From NCBI RefSeq assembly GCF_003989665.1, contig NZ_RZIJ01000011.1, positions 62,001-126,000 of the forward strand: a stretch of 64,000 nt of DNA, in the 5' to 3' direction. A program made the position numbers and the translations under genes. Numbering within the stretch: position 1 is the first letter of the stretch; each line of letters starts with the position of its first letter. The stretch comes from Azospirillum doebereinerae. GTDB taxonomy: Bacteria; Pseudomonadota; Alphaproteobacteria; Azospirillales; Azospirillaceae. The notes under the pieces were generated by a model. That model searched no databases. It was not told the DNA's origin and saw nothing but the letters and a program-made list of their open reading frames with translations. Below are positions 25,340 to 44,100 of this stretch, one piece after another.

Positions 25340-27832
25340 ATGCTGGATCGTCGCGATTTCATCAAGGCGCAGGCGGTGGCCGCCGCGGCGGCGGCCGGCG
25401 GCATCGGGCTGCCGGCCATGGCCCAAACCTCGATGGTGGCGGGCGAGGACGCGTCGCTGAAATGGTCCAAGGCGCCGTGCCGCTTCTGCGGCACCGGCTG
25501 CGGGGTCATGGTGGCGACCAAGGACAACCGCGTCGTCGCCACCCACGGCGACATGCAGGCGGAGGTCAACCGGGGCCTGAACTGCGTGAAGGGCTATTTC
25601 CTTTCCAAGATCATGTACGGCAAGGACCGGCTGACCCAGCCGCTGCTGCGCATGCGCGACGGCCAGTACCACAAGGAGGGCGAGTTCCAGCCGGTCTCCT
25701 GGGACCGCGCCTTCGACGAGATGGCCAAGCAGTGGAAGCGCGCCATCAAGGAAAAGGGGCCGGACTCGGTCGGCATGTTCGGTTCCGGCCAATGGACGAT
25801 CTGGGAGGGCTACGCGGCGTCCAAGCTGATGCGCGGCGGCTTCCGCACCAACAACCTCGATCCCAACGCCCGCCACTGCATGGCGTCGGCCGCCGTCGCC
25901 TTCATCCGCACCTTCGGCATGGACGAGCCGATGGGCTGCTACGACGATTTCGAGCACGCCGACGCCTTCGTGCTGTGGGGCTCCAACATGGCGGAGATGC
26001 ACCCGATCCTGTGGACGCGCATCACCGACCGCCGGCTGGCCCACCCGCACGTCAAGGTGGCCGTGCTCTCGACCTTCGAGCACCGCAGCTTCGAGCTGGC
26101 CGACGTCCCGATGATCTTCGAGCCGGGCACCGATCTGGCGATCCTCAACTACATCGCCAACCACATCATCCAGACCGGCCGGGTGAACAAGGAGTTCGTG
26201 GACAAGCACTGCAACTTCCGCCTGGGCCAGAAGGACATCGGCTATGGCCTGCGCCCGGAGAACGTGCTGGAGGTGCGCGCGGCCAACGCCAAGGACCCGA
26301 CCGATTCCAAGCCGATCGACTTCGACGCCTTCGCCAAGTTCGTCAGCACCTACACGCTGGAATACGCGTCCGAACTGACCAAGGTGCCCAAGGAACGTCT
26401 GCTGGCGCTGGCCGAACTCTACGCCGACCCGAAGACCAAGGTCATGTCGCTGTGGACCATGGGCTTCAACCAGCACGTGCGCGGCGTGTGGGTCAACCAC
26501 ATGGTCTACAACATCCACCTGCTGACCGGAAAAATCTCGGAGCCCGGCAACAGCCCGTTCTCGCTGACCGGCCAGCCGTCGGCCTGCGGCACGGCGCGCG
26601 AAGTCGGCACCTTCGCCCACCGGCTGCCCGCCGACATGCAGGTCAACAACCCGACCCACCGCGCCCACACCGAGGAGGCGTGGAAGCTGCCCAAGGACCA
26701 TCTGCCCGGCAAGATCGGCTACCACGCCGTGCTGATGGACCGCATGCTGAAGGACGGCAAGCTCAACGCCTTCTGGATCATGGTCAACAACAACCTCCAG
26801 GCGGCGCCCAACACCGAGCAGGAGACCTACCCCGGCTACCGCAACCCGGCCAACTTCATCGTCGTCTCCGACGCCTACCCGACGGTGACGGCGTCGGCCG
26901 CCGACCTGATCCTGCCCGCCGCCATGTGGGTGGAGAAGGAAGGCGCCTACGGCAACGCCGAGCGCCGCACCCATTTCTGGCACCAACTGGTCACCGCGCC
27001 CGGCGAGGCGCGCTCGGATCTGTGGCAACTCATGGAGTTTTCCAAACGCTTCACCACCGACGAGGTCTGGCCCAAGGAGACGCTGGACTCCAACCCCGCC
27101 TATCGCGGCAAGACGCTGTTCGACGTGCTGTTCCGCAACGGCAACGTCGACCGCTTCCCGGTGTCGGAGCTGAACCCTGAGTACCAGAACGACGAATCCA
27201 GGGCCTTCGGCTTCTACGTGCAGAAGGGGCTGTTCGAGGAGTACGCCGGCTTCGGCCGGGGCCACGGGCACGATCTGGCGCCCTTCGACACCTACCACGA
27301 GGTGCGCGGCCTGCGCTGGCCGGTGGTGGACGGTAAGGAGACGCGCTGGCGCTACCGCGAGGGGCTCGACCCCTTCGTCAAGGCGGGGGAGGGCGTCAGG
27401 TTCTACGGCAATCCGGACGGCAAGGCGAACCTCTTCGCCTTCCCCTACGAAGGCCCGGCCGAGGTTCCCGACAAGGAGTTCGACCTGTGGCTGGTGACCG
27501 GCCGCGTGCTGGAGCATTGGCATTCCGGCTCGATGACCATGCGGGTGCCCGAGCTGTACAAGGCGATGCCGATGGCGATGGTGTTCATGCACCCCGACGA
27601 CGCCAAGGCGCGCGGCCTGCGGCGCGGCTCGGAGGTGACGGTGGCGTCGCGTCGCGGCGAGATGCGGACGCGGGTGGAGACGCGCGGCCGCAACAAGCCG
27701 CCGCGCGGCGTGGTCTTCGTGCCGTGGTTCGATTCCGGGCGGCTCATCAACAAGTGCACGCTGGACGCCACCGATCCGATCAGCAAGCAGACCGACTACA
27801 AGAAATGCGCCGTCAAGATCGTCGCGGTCTGA
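25340..27832 (+). CDS. napA: Periplasmic nitrate reductase catalytic subunit NapA
   Basis: An 830-residue molybdenum bis-MGD enzyme that reduces nitrate to nitrite in the periplasm. A twin-arginine leader ([13 protein letters not shown]) is cleaved near AMA/Q. The [4Fe-4S] ligands are Cys47, Cys50, Cys54 and Cys82 ([14 protein letters not shown]), and Cys180 in NARHCMASA is the molybdenum ligand. Length and motifs are those of a standard monomeric/NapAB enzyme. A strong AAGGAGGAG ribosome site precedes the ATG. No frameshift or missing key residue is seen. Confidence 0.97.
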   Translation: MLDRRDFIKAQAVAAAAAAGGIGLPAMAQTSMVAGEDASLKWSKAPCRFCGTGCGVMVATKDNRVVATHGDMQAEVNRGLNCVKGYFLSKIMYGKDRLTQPLLRMRDGQYHKEGEFQPVSWDRAFDEMAKQWKRAIKEKGPDSVGMFGSGQWTIWEGYAASKLMRGGFRTNNLDPNARHCMASAAVAFIRTFGMDEPMGCYDDFEHADAFVLWGSNMAEMHPILWTRITDRRLAHPHVKVAVLSTFEHRSFELADVPMIFEPGTDLAILNYIANHIIQTGRVNKEFVDKHCNFRLGQKDIGYGLRPENVLEVRAANAKDPTDSKPIDFDAFAKFVSTYTLEYASELTKVPKERLLALAELYADPKTKVMSLWTMGFNQHVRGVWVNHMVYNIHLLTGKISEPGNSPFSLTGQPSACGTAREVGTFAHRLPADMQVNNPTHRAHTEEAWKLPKDHLPGKIGYHAVLMDRMLKDGKLNAFWIMVNNNLQAAPNTEQETYPGYRNPANFIVVSDAYPTVTASAADLILPAAMWVEKEGAYGNAERRTHFWHQLVTAPGEARSDLWQLMEFSKRFTTDEVWPKETLDSNPAYRGKTLFDVLFRNGNVDRFPVSELNPEYQNDESRAFGFYVQKGLFEEYAGFGRGHGHDLAPFDTYHEVRGLRWPVVDGKETRWRYREGLDPFVKAGEGVRFYGNPDGKANLFAFPYEGPAEVPDKEFDLWLVTGRVLEHWHSGSMTMRVPELYKAMPMAMVFMHPDDAKARGLRRGSEVTVASRRGEMRTRVETRGRNKPPRGVVFVPWFDSGRLINKCTLDATDPISKQTDYKKCAVKIVAV

Positions 27833-27847
27833 GGGAGGAGCCCTGCC

Positions 27848-28372
27848 ATGCGTGCCATCCACCTCGCCATCCTGGCGGTGCTGCCCTTCTGCGTCCCCGC
27901 CCTGCTGTCCGCGCAAAGCGGTTCCCTGGGCGGCTCCCAAGGGGGCAGCGGAATCGACGCCCAGCCCAAGCGCCTGGACGATCCCTGGCGCCCGCCGGTC
28001 AACTTCGTCGATGAGAACCCGGCGCCGCCGATCCCGGCCGACGTCACCGACGACCGCCGCGTCGTCCGCAACTACCCCGAACAGCCGCCGGTCATCCCGC
28101 ACAACGTGCGCGACTACCAGATCAGCCTGAACAACAACCAGTGCCTGACCTGCCACAGCCGCCGCTTCACCGAGGGATCGCAGGCGCCGATGATCAGCAT
28201 CACCCATTACGTCGACCGCGAGGGCCAGACGTTGGGCGGGGTCTCGCCGCGCCGCTACTTCTGCATGCAGTGCCACGTCCCGCAGACGGTGGCGCAGCCC
28301 ATCGTGCCCAACACCTTCAAGGACATCGACAGCCTGCTCAGCCGTCCCTCCGAGGGCGGGGGGCACCAATGA
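27848..28372 (+). CDS. napB: Diheme cytochrome c subunit NapB
   Basis: A 174-residue periplasmic diheme electron donor to NapA. The signal peptide ends near residue 22. Heme sites are CLTCH (99-103) and CMQCH (139-143), with histidine-rich axial-ligand regions ([13 protein letters not shown]). A GGGAGGAG ribosome site precedes the start. The stop overlaps the napC start (ATGA). Confidence 0.95.
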   Translation: MRAIHLAILAVLPFCVPALLSAQSGSLGGSQGGSGIDAQPKRLDDPWRPPVNFVDENPAPPIPADVTDDRRVVRNYPEQPPVIPHNVRDYQISLNNNQCLTCHSRRFTEGSQAPMISITHYVDREGQTLGGVSPRRYFCMQCHVPQTVAQPIVPNTFKDIDSLLSRPSEGGGHQ

Positions 28373-29073
28373 GGCTGCCGATCCCGGAGTTCGTGCGGCG
28401 CTGCTGGCGGACCATCGCCAGCCCCAGCCGGTATCTCAGCCTGGGCTTCCTGACGCTGGGCGGCTTCGTCGCCGGGGTGATGTTCTGGGGCGGCTTCAAC
28501 ACCGCGCTCGAGGTGACCAACACCGAGGCCTTTTGCACGAGCTGCCACGAGATGCGCGACAACGTCTACGAGGAGATGAAGCAGACCATCCACTTCACCA
28601 ACCGCTCGGGCGTGCGGGCGACCTGCCCGGACTGCCACGTGCCGCACAAATGGACCGACAAGATCGCCCGCAAGATGCAGGCGTCCAAGGAGGTGTGGGG
28701 CAAGATCTTCGGCACCATCGACACCCGCGACAAGTTCGTCGCGATGCGCCGCGAGCTGGCGGAGCATGAATGGGCGCGGCTGAAGGCGAACAACTCGCTG
28801 GAATGCCGCAACTGCCACACCGCCGATTCCATGGACATCACCAAGCAGGGCGCGCGGGCGGCCCGCATCCACCAGCAATACCTGTTCACCGGCCAGCGCA
28901 CCTGCATCGACTGCCACAAGGGCATCGCCCACCGCCTGCCCGACATGAACGGCGTCGCGCCGGGCTGGAGCGAGGCGTCGGGCGACGACACGCGCGCGCC
29001 GGTCGCTCATTGGTTGGCGGACCGGGGGTTGGCGGACCGGGGATTGACGGATCGGGCTCCCGACGGTCGTTGA
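28369..29073 (+). CDS. napC: Tetraheme quinol dehydrogenase NapC
   Basis: A 234-residue NapC/NirT-family membrane cytochrome that passes electrons from quinol to NapB. One N-terminal transmembrane helix lies at about residues 23-42. Four heme motifs are CTSCH (56-60), CPDCH (86-90), CRNCH (146-150) and CIDCH (179-183). With no napGH in the operon, NapC should be the only quinol link. The C-terminal 20 residues are an unusual tail built from a 15-base tandem repeat ([15 protein letters not shown]). Confidence 0.95.
   Translation: MRLPIPEFVRRCWRTIASPSRYLSLGFLTLGGFVAGVMFWGGFNTALEVTNTEAFCTSCHEMRDNVYEEMKQTIHFTNRSGVRATCPDCHVPHKWTDKIARKMQASKEVWGKIFGTIDTRDKFVAMRRELAEHEWARLKANNSLECRNCHTADSMDITKQGARAARIHQQYLFTGQRTCIDCHKGIAHRLPDMNGVAPGWSEASGDDTRAPVAHWLADRGLADRGLTDRAPDGR
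29014..29058 (+). repeat. 15-bp in-frame tandem repeat at the napC 3' end
   Basis: Three 15-base units (29014-29028, 29029-29043 and a diverged 29044-29058) encode [10 protein letters not shown] and LTDRA in the NapC tail, after the last heme motif. Confidence 0.92.
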
Positions 29074-29087
29074 GGACAGCCAAACGG

Positions 29088-29138
29088 ATGCGCCGCCGCC
29101 GTGGGAATCGTTTGGTCGGCCCCGCAGCGGCGGCGCAT
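29088..29138 (+). terminator. Inverted repeat after napC
   Basis: ATGCGCCGCCGC (29088-29099) pairs perfectly with GCGGCGGCGCAT (29127-29138). An alternative stem, CCAAACG (29080-29086) with CGTTTGG (29109-29115), overlaps it. It begins 15 bases past the napC stop and probably ends or attenuates the nap transcript before the histidine kinase gene. It lacks a T-tract, so the type of termination is unclear. The rest of this 200-base gap shows nothing further. Confidence 0.5.
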
Positions 29139-29273
29139 GGGTGCGCCGCCGGCCGCGTCGCGGAACCAATGGAGTGAAGGGCTATTGTCCTAGGCCGAGG
29201 TTGTGTCATACAGAATCGATTGCGGCTCTGAACATTGCCTCCGCCTGTCGACGGTTGGCAAAAGGACTCTCCC

Positions 29274-32200
29274 ATGGCGGACCCAAAGACGAACAGGGCG
29301 GCCTTGCGGGTTGTCGAGGAGGAGATCGAGCGCCTGCGGGTGCAGGCCGCGCGGCTGCGCGCCGCCTTGAACCTGCCGACCGACGAGGAGGCGGGCGACC
29401 AGGCCCTCTCCGTCCTGGAAAGCGTCACGGAACACGCGATCGTCACCACCGATCTGGACGGCCGGATCATCGGGTGGAACAGCGGCGCCGTCAACAATCT
29501 GGGCTGGAGCGAGGCGGAGGCGCTGGGCCGGGACGCCGCGACCCTGTTCTTCACGCCGGAGGACATCGCCAACCATCGGCCCGAGCACGAAATGACGCTG
29601 GCCCGCGAGATGGGCCACGTCAGCGACGAACGCTGGCACGTCAACAAGAACGGTCGCTTCTACGCGCAGGGGCAGATGACGCCGCTGCTGGACCGCCAGG
29701 GCGCCCATGTCGGCTATGTGAAGGTCTTCCGCGACCGCACCGGACAGCGCATGGCCGAGGACGCCGCCCAAGCGGCCGTCGACGAGTTGCGGCAGATGAC
29801 CGACGCCCTGCCCATCCTGATCGCCGTCGTGGGCGCGGACCATCGCTACCGCTTCGCCAACCGCCATTACGAAACCTGGTTCGGCGTCCCGCACGACCGC
29901 ATCGTCGGACTCCACCTGCGCGATCTGGTGGGGGAGGAGGCGTACCGCGACCGCCTGCCCCAGATCGAACGCGCCCTGGCGGGGGAACTGGTCGATTACG
30001 ACGGCTACCTGCCGGACAAGGACGGAAACCGCCGCGACTGCAACATCCTCTACATCCCCCGCCGGACGGCCGAGGGGGGCGTGGACGGCTTCTACGTCCA
30101 GGTGGTGGACATCACCGACCGCATGCGGGCCGCCGAGCAGGCGCGCCGGGCGGACGAGCGCATCCATCTAGCCCTGGAGGCGGGCGCCGTGCACGGCACC
30201 TGGGTGTGGGACGTGGTGGAGGACCGCTTCACCGCCGACGCCCGCTTCGCGCGCACCTTCTCGCTCGACCCGGCGGCGATGGAGCGGGGGGTGCCGCTGG
30301 CGGAGGTGGTCAAGTCCATCGACCCCACGGACGAGCCGGGTGTCCGGGCGAAGATCGCCGCCGCGCTGGCGCAGGGGGGACGGTACCGTGCGGAATACCG
30401 CGTGCGTCAGTTGGACGGCTCCTATCTGTGGGTCGAGGCGAACGGCCATGTGATCACGGACGCGGACGGCAAGGCCCTGCGCTTCCCCGGCGTGCTGGTG
30501 AACATCGAGCAGCGCAAGGTCGCGGAACTGTACCAGAACGCGCTGCTCGACCTCGGCGACCGTCTGCGCGCCTTGGACGAGGCGGCGGACGTCGCGTTCG
30601 CCTCGGCCGAGATCGTCGGCACCACGATGGCGTCGCTGCGGGCCGGCTACGCCGTCGCCGACCCGGAACGATGCTCCGTCGTCGTCGAGCGGGACTGGCG
30701 CGCCGATCCGGACATCCCCAGCGTCGTCGGCCCTCACAGTTTCGCGGATTACGGAACCTATTTCGCCGACCTGCTGCGCGGCGAGGTCGTTGCCATCACC
30801 GACGTGACCCGCGATCCGCGCACGGCGACGGACTGCCGGAAACTGCTGGCGCTGAGCATCCGGTCATTGCTGAACGTGCCGCTGCTGGACGAGGGCCGGC
30901 TGTCCGGCGTCTTCTTCCTGCATTACGACAAGCCCTACGCGTGGACCGAGGAGGAGATCGCCTTCGCGCGCGGCGTCACCGACCGGACCTGGGCCGCGAT
31001 GACCAAGGCGGCGGCGGACAAGGCGCTGCACCAGTTGAACGACACGCTGGAACAGCGCGTCGAGGCCGCCGTCGCCGAGCGGGACCGGCTGTGGCAGACC
31101 TCCCGCGACCTTCTCGTCGTCATCGACCGCGAGGGGCATTTCAAGGCGGTCAACCCGGCCTGGGTGCGCGAGTTCGGCCATGCGGAGGCCGACATGACGG
31201 GCGCCCGTGTGGCCGATTTCGTGCATCCCGACGACCGGGGCGTCTTCCAGCGCCTGGACGAGCATCTGAAGGGTCTGAACGCGGCCATGGAGGTGCGGAT
31301 GCGCCTGCGCGACGGCTCATACCGGCTGGTCGACTGGATCGTCGCGGCGATGGAGGACGGCTGGTACGCCACCGGCCGCGACGTGACCGAGCAGCGCCGC
31401 GTCGAGGAGCAGCTGCGCCAGTCGCAGAAGATGGAGGCGGTGGGCCAGTTGACCGGCGGCATGGCGCACGACTTCAACAACCTGCTCCAGGCCATGTCGG
31501 GCTGCCTGCAACTGATCGGTCGGCGCGCCGGCCATGTCGCGGGGGTCGAGAAGATCCTCGATTCCGGGCGGCAGGCGGTCGATCGCGGCGCCAGCATGAT
31601 CCGCCAGTTGATGGCCTTCTCGCGGCGTCAGAGCCTCCAGCCGGAGATCTTCGACGTGCGCGACCGGCTGCTCGGCATGCGCAGCTTCCTGGACCGGGCG
31701 CTGCGCGCCGACATCCAGCTGGAGTTCGACCTCCAGGCCGGGCTGTGGGCGGTGACGGCCGACCCGGTGCAGTTCGAGCTGGCCGTGCTGAACCTCGCGA
31801 CCAACGCCCGCGACGCCATCCCGACGGACGGCCGGGTGGTGATCGGCGCCGGCAACGTCGAGCTGGACGGCGACGAGGGGCTGAGCGGATCCTTCGTGGA
31901 GGTCTGGGTGCGCGACAGCGGGCGCGGCATCGCGCCCGAGGCGTTGCACCGCGTCTTCGAACCCTTCTTCACCACCAAGCCGATGGGCAAGGGGACCGGG
32001 CTGGGGCTGGCCCAGGTCTACGGCTTCTGCCGGCAGTCCGGCGGCAACGCCACCGTGGAAAGCGTCGAGGGCCGGGGCACCACCGTGGCGCTGCTGCTGC
32101 CCTGCGCGAAGGAAGGGGCGACGGCGAGGGAACTGCCGCGCCGGGCCGTGACGGCGGGCGGCGACGCCCGCGTGCTGCTGGTGGAGGACGATCCGGTGGT

Positions 32201-32540
32201 GGCGCCGGTCATCATGGCGGCGCTGGAGGATCTGGGCTACCGGGTGATCCGCGCGGCCAGCGGCGAGGAGGCGCTGGACCGGCTGAAACGGGGCGAGGCG
32301 GTGGATCTGCTGTTCACCGACGTGGTGATGCCGGGCGAGATCGACGGCGTCGCCCTGGCGCGGGCGGCGCGTCGGCTGCTGCCCGGTCTGGCCGTGGTGC
32401 TGACCACCGGCTACAGCGAGGACCGCGCCGGGCTGGACGGGTTGCCCGTGCTGCCCAAGCCCTACCGCATCGAGGATCTGGCGGCCGTCATCAAGGCGGA
32501 GCTGGAGCGCGCGGGGGTTGCCGGCACGGACACGCCCTGA
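29274..32540 (+). CDS. Cytosolic hybrid sensor histidine kinase (PAS-PAS-PAS-GAF-PAS-HK-REC)
   Basis: A 1088-residue signalling protein without transmembrane segments. By eye there are PAS domains at about 42-160, 172-285, 295-415 and 605-705, and a GAF domain at about 420-578. A HisKA dimerisation domain follows with phosphoacceptor His732 (GGMAHDFNNLL), then HATPase_c at about 820-945 (N-box NLATNARDAIP, G-boxes DSGRGIAPE and GKGTGLGLAQVYG). A receiver domain at about 965-1085 has Asp1016 (FTDVVMPGEIDG). ATG 29274 is chosen because AAAGGA lies upstream. The stimulus and target are unknown. It converges with the megasynthase operon, ending 42 bases from it, so it could be a neighbour by chance or a regulator. 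Confidence 0.9.
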   Translation: MADPKTNRAALRVVEEEIERLRVQAARLRAALNLPTDEEAGDQALSVLESVTEHAIVTTDLDGRIIGWNSGAVNNLGWSEAEALGRDAATLFFTPEDIANHRPEHEMTLAREMGHVSDERWHVNKNGRFYAQGQMTPLLDRQGAHVGYVKVFRDRTGQRMAEDAAQAAVDELRQMTDALPILIAVVGADHRYRFANRHYETWFGVPHDRIVGLHLRDLVGEEAYRDRLPQIERALAGELVDYDGYLPDKDGNRRDCNILYIPRRTAEGGVDGFYVQVVDITDRMRAAEQARRADERIHLALEAGAVHGTWVWDVVEDRFTADARFARTFSLDPAAMERGVPLAEVVKSIDPTDEPGVRAKIAAALAQGGRYRAEYRVRQLDGSYLWVEANGHVITDADGKALRFPGVLVNIEQRKVAELYQNALLDLGDRLRALDEAADVAFASAEIVGTTMASLRAGYAVADPERCSVVVERDWRADPDIPSVVGPHSFADYGTYFADLLRGEVVAITDVTRDPRTATDCRKLLALSIRSLLNVPLLDEGRLSGVFFLHYDKPYAWTEEEIAFARGVTDRTWAAMTKAAADKALHQLNDTLEQRVEAAVAERDRLWQTSRDLLVVIDREGHFKAVNPAWVREFGHAEADMTGARVADFVHPDDRGVFQRLDEHLKGLNAAMEVRMRLRDGSYRLVDWIVAAMEDGWYATGRDVTEQRRVEEQLRQSQKMEAVGQLTGGMAHDFNNLLQAMSGCLQLIGRRAGHVAGVEKILDSGRQAVDRGASMIRQLMAFSRRQSLQPEIFDVRDRLLGMRSFLDRALRADIQLEFDLQAGLWAVTADPVQFELAVLNLATNARDAIPTDGRVVIGAGNVELDGDEGLSGSFVEVWVRDSGRGIAPEALHRVFEPFFTTKPMGKGTGLGLAQVYGFCRQSGGNATVESVEGRGTTVALLLPCAKEGATARELPRRAVTAGGDARVLLVEDDPVVAPVIMAALEDLGYRVIRAASGEEALDRLKRGEAVDLLFTDVVMPGEIDGVALARAARRLLPGLAVVLTTGYSEDRAGLDGLPVLPKPYRIEDLAAVIKAELERAGVAGTDTP

Positions 32541-32541
32541 C

Positions 32542-32577
32542 GGCCGGCGCCCGACCCCGCCCGAAGCGCGCCCGGCC
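32542..32577. terminator. GC hairpin between the convergent kinase and megasynthase genes
   Basis: GGCCGGCGC (32542-32550) pairs imperfectly with GCGCCCGGCC (32568-32577) in the 42-base space between two convergent stops. Position suggests a bidirectional terminator. No T-tract is present. Confidence 0.4.
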
Positions 32578-32582
32578 GCGCC

Positions 32583-41128
<8,546 letters not shown>

Positions 41129-41132
<4 letters not shown>

Positions 41133-44100
41133 CGCGTGCTCTCTTCTCTGTCAGGAATGTCCGCCGCGCCGCCGTGGCGCAGGGCGGTGCGGCGGTCGCG
41201 CCGCTGGTCTCGCGTATCGGCGAGGGTCCGCCGCGCCGCCGCGCGGTGGCGGATCGGGGAGGCGCCCGGCGTCCCACCCGGCGTCCTACCCGGCGTCCCA
41301 CCCAGCGTCCCACCCGACGTCCCATCGATCAGCCGGGCCAGGGAGTGGACGGTCGGGTGCTCGAACAGGCTGACCATGGCGACGTGGCCCGCCTCGGGGA
41401 AGCGCCGCCGGATCTCGCCCAGCACCTTCAGCAGCAGGAAGGAATAGCCGCCGAGGTCGAAGAAGTTGTCGTGCAGCCCCACCGGCGGCCCTTGCAGCAC
41501 CGCTTGCCAGATCCCGGCCAGCACCCGTTCGGTCGCGGTGCCGGGCGCGGCGGCGATGGCCGTCCGGCCCTTCGCGGCGGCGGTGTCGGGCGGCGGCAGG
41601 GCCTTGCGGTCCACCTTGCCGCTGCGGGTCTGCGGCAGGGCCGGCAGCGGCACCCACAGGGTGGGGATCATGTAGTCGGGCAGCGCCGCCGCCAGCCCGT
41701 CGCGCAGCACCCTGGGGTCGCCGGCCTCGGGATCGGCGGGGACGTAATAGGCGACCAGCCGGTTCTCCCCGCTGCCGTCGCTCCAGGCGACCACCGCCGC
41801 CTCCCGCGCGCGGGCTTGAGCGACCAGCGCGCGCTCGACCTCCTCGGGCTCGATGCGGTAGCCGCGCACCTTCACCTGCTGGTCGATGCGGCCGAGGAAG
41901 TCGATCTCCGGCGCGTCGCTTCCTGCGTCCCAGCGCAGGCAGGCAAGGTCGCCGGTGGCGTACATCATCCCGCCGCCGAAGGGATCGGGCCGGAAGGCGG
42001 CGTCCGTCAGGTCGGGCCGGTTGAGATAGCCCCGCGCGACCGCCGTGCCGGCGATCCAAAGCTGCCCCGGTACCCCCGGCGGCAGGGGGCGCCCCTCCTC
42101 GTCCAGGATGTAAACGGCGGTGTTGGCGACGGGGCGGCCGATGCGCGGCAGCTCCGGCCAGGAATCCGGGTTCGCGGGCAGAGCCAGGGCGGTGGCGACG
42201 TGGGTCTCGGTCGGGCCGTACTGGTTGACCAGCCGGGCGCCGGGAAGGGCGCGGAACATCCGCCGCAGGGCCGGCGTCACCTTCAGCCGCTCGCCGGCCG
42301 TGATCAGTTCGCGCAAATCCGCCGGGCGGGCGGAGGCCAGCGGCCAGGCCTCGGCCATCTGCTGCAAGGCGGTGAAGGGCAGGAAGATCCGCTGGATGCC
42401 CCATTCGGCGGCGCGCGCGATCATGCTGGGCACGTCGCGGCGCAGCGCCTCGTCCATCAGCACCAGCGTGCCGCCCGACGCCCAGGTGGCGAACATCTCC
42501 TGGCAGGCCACGTCGAAGCCCAGCGTGGTGAACTGCAAGGTGCGCAGCCCCGGCGCGAAGCCCGGCTCCGCCACCTGCCAGCGGATCAGGTTGACCAGCG
42601 CCCGGTGGGGCATCAGCACCCCCTTGGGCTGGCCGGTCGAGCCGGAGGTGTGCAGCACGTAGGCCAGATGTTCGGGCGCCAGTGCAGGGGCGGGGTTGTC
42701 GCCGCCGTCCTCCACCGGCCCGACCGGCACCGCCTGCGCGCCGTGCGGCAGACCGCCATCGGGAGCATTGCCGTCCGGAGCGCCGCCGACCACCAGCGCC
42801 AGCCCGGCGTTCTCGACGATGAAGGCCAGCCGCGCCGCCGGCAAGGCGGGGTCGAGCGGGGCGTAAGCACCGCCGGCCTTCAGAATCCCCAGCACCGCCG
42901 CGACCATCTCCAGCGAGCGCTCCAGCCGGATCCCCACCGCGTCGTCGGGCGTCACGCCGAGCGCGATCAGCCTGCGGGCCAGCGCGTTGCTCCAGCGGTT
43001 CAACCGGTCGTAGGTCAGGCTTCGGCCGTCGAACTCCACCGCCACGGCGTCGGGGGTGCGGGCGGCGGTCTCCTCGAACAGGCGGTGCAGCGTGCCGTCG
43101 CCGCCGGGTGTCCGCGCCGGTCCCCGGCAGGCTGCCAGCAGGCGGTCGCGCTCGGCCTCGGGGAACAGCGGCAGTTCCCGCAGGCGGCGGTCCGGCTCCT
43201 CGGCCACCGCGCGCAGCAGGGCGACGTAGTGGTCGGCCATGCGTTGCGCGGTCTGCGGGTCGAACAGGTCGCTGCTGTATTCCCAATGGCCCTCCAGCCC
43301 GCCGTCGGTCTCGATCAGGGAGAGCAGCAGGTCGAACTTGGCGGTGCGGGTGTCGATCTCCAGCGGCGCCAGCGTCAACCCCGGCAGATCGACCGGCTCC
43401 ACCGGCGTGTTCTGGAGGTTGAACATCGCCTGGAACAGCGGCGCGTGGGACAGGCTGCGCGGCGGGTCGAGGGCGTCCACCAGCTTCTCGAAGGGCACGT
43501 CGGGGTTGGCGAAGGCGTCCAGCGCCGTCCGCCGCACCGCGTCGAGGAAATCGGCGAAACGCGGATTCCCCGCCATGCGGCCGCGCAGCACCAGCGTGTT
43601 GGTGAAGAAGCCGATCAGCCCCTCCAACTCGGCGGCGGGGCGGTTGGCGACGGGGGTGCCGACCAGCACGTCGTCCTGGCGGGAGTGGCGGTGCAGCAGC
43701 ACCATGAACACCGCCAGCAGGGTCATGAACAGGCTGGCCTGCGCCGCCTGTCCGACCGCCAGCAGTTTGCGGGTCAGCGCGGGCTCCACCCGGAAGCGCA
43801 GGGTCGCGCCGTGGAAGCTCTGGCGGTGTGGGCGCGGCCGGTCGGTGCAGAGGTTCAGGTGCGGCGGCGCGTCCCCCAACTGCCGCTTCCAATAGTCGAG
43901 CTGCGCCGCGAAGCCGGGGCTGGACAGCCAGCGCCCCTGCCAGTCGGCGTAGTCGCCGTATTGCAGCGGCAAGGGCGGCAGAGCCGCGTCCCGCCCGGTG
44001 ACGGCGGCGGCGTAGAGGGCGCAAATCTCGCGGACGAACACGCCCAGCGACCAGCCGTCCGAGGCGATGTGGTGCCACGTCAGCACGCCGAGATGGCGGC

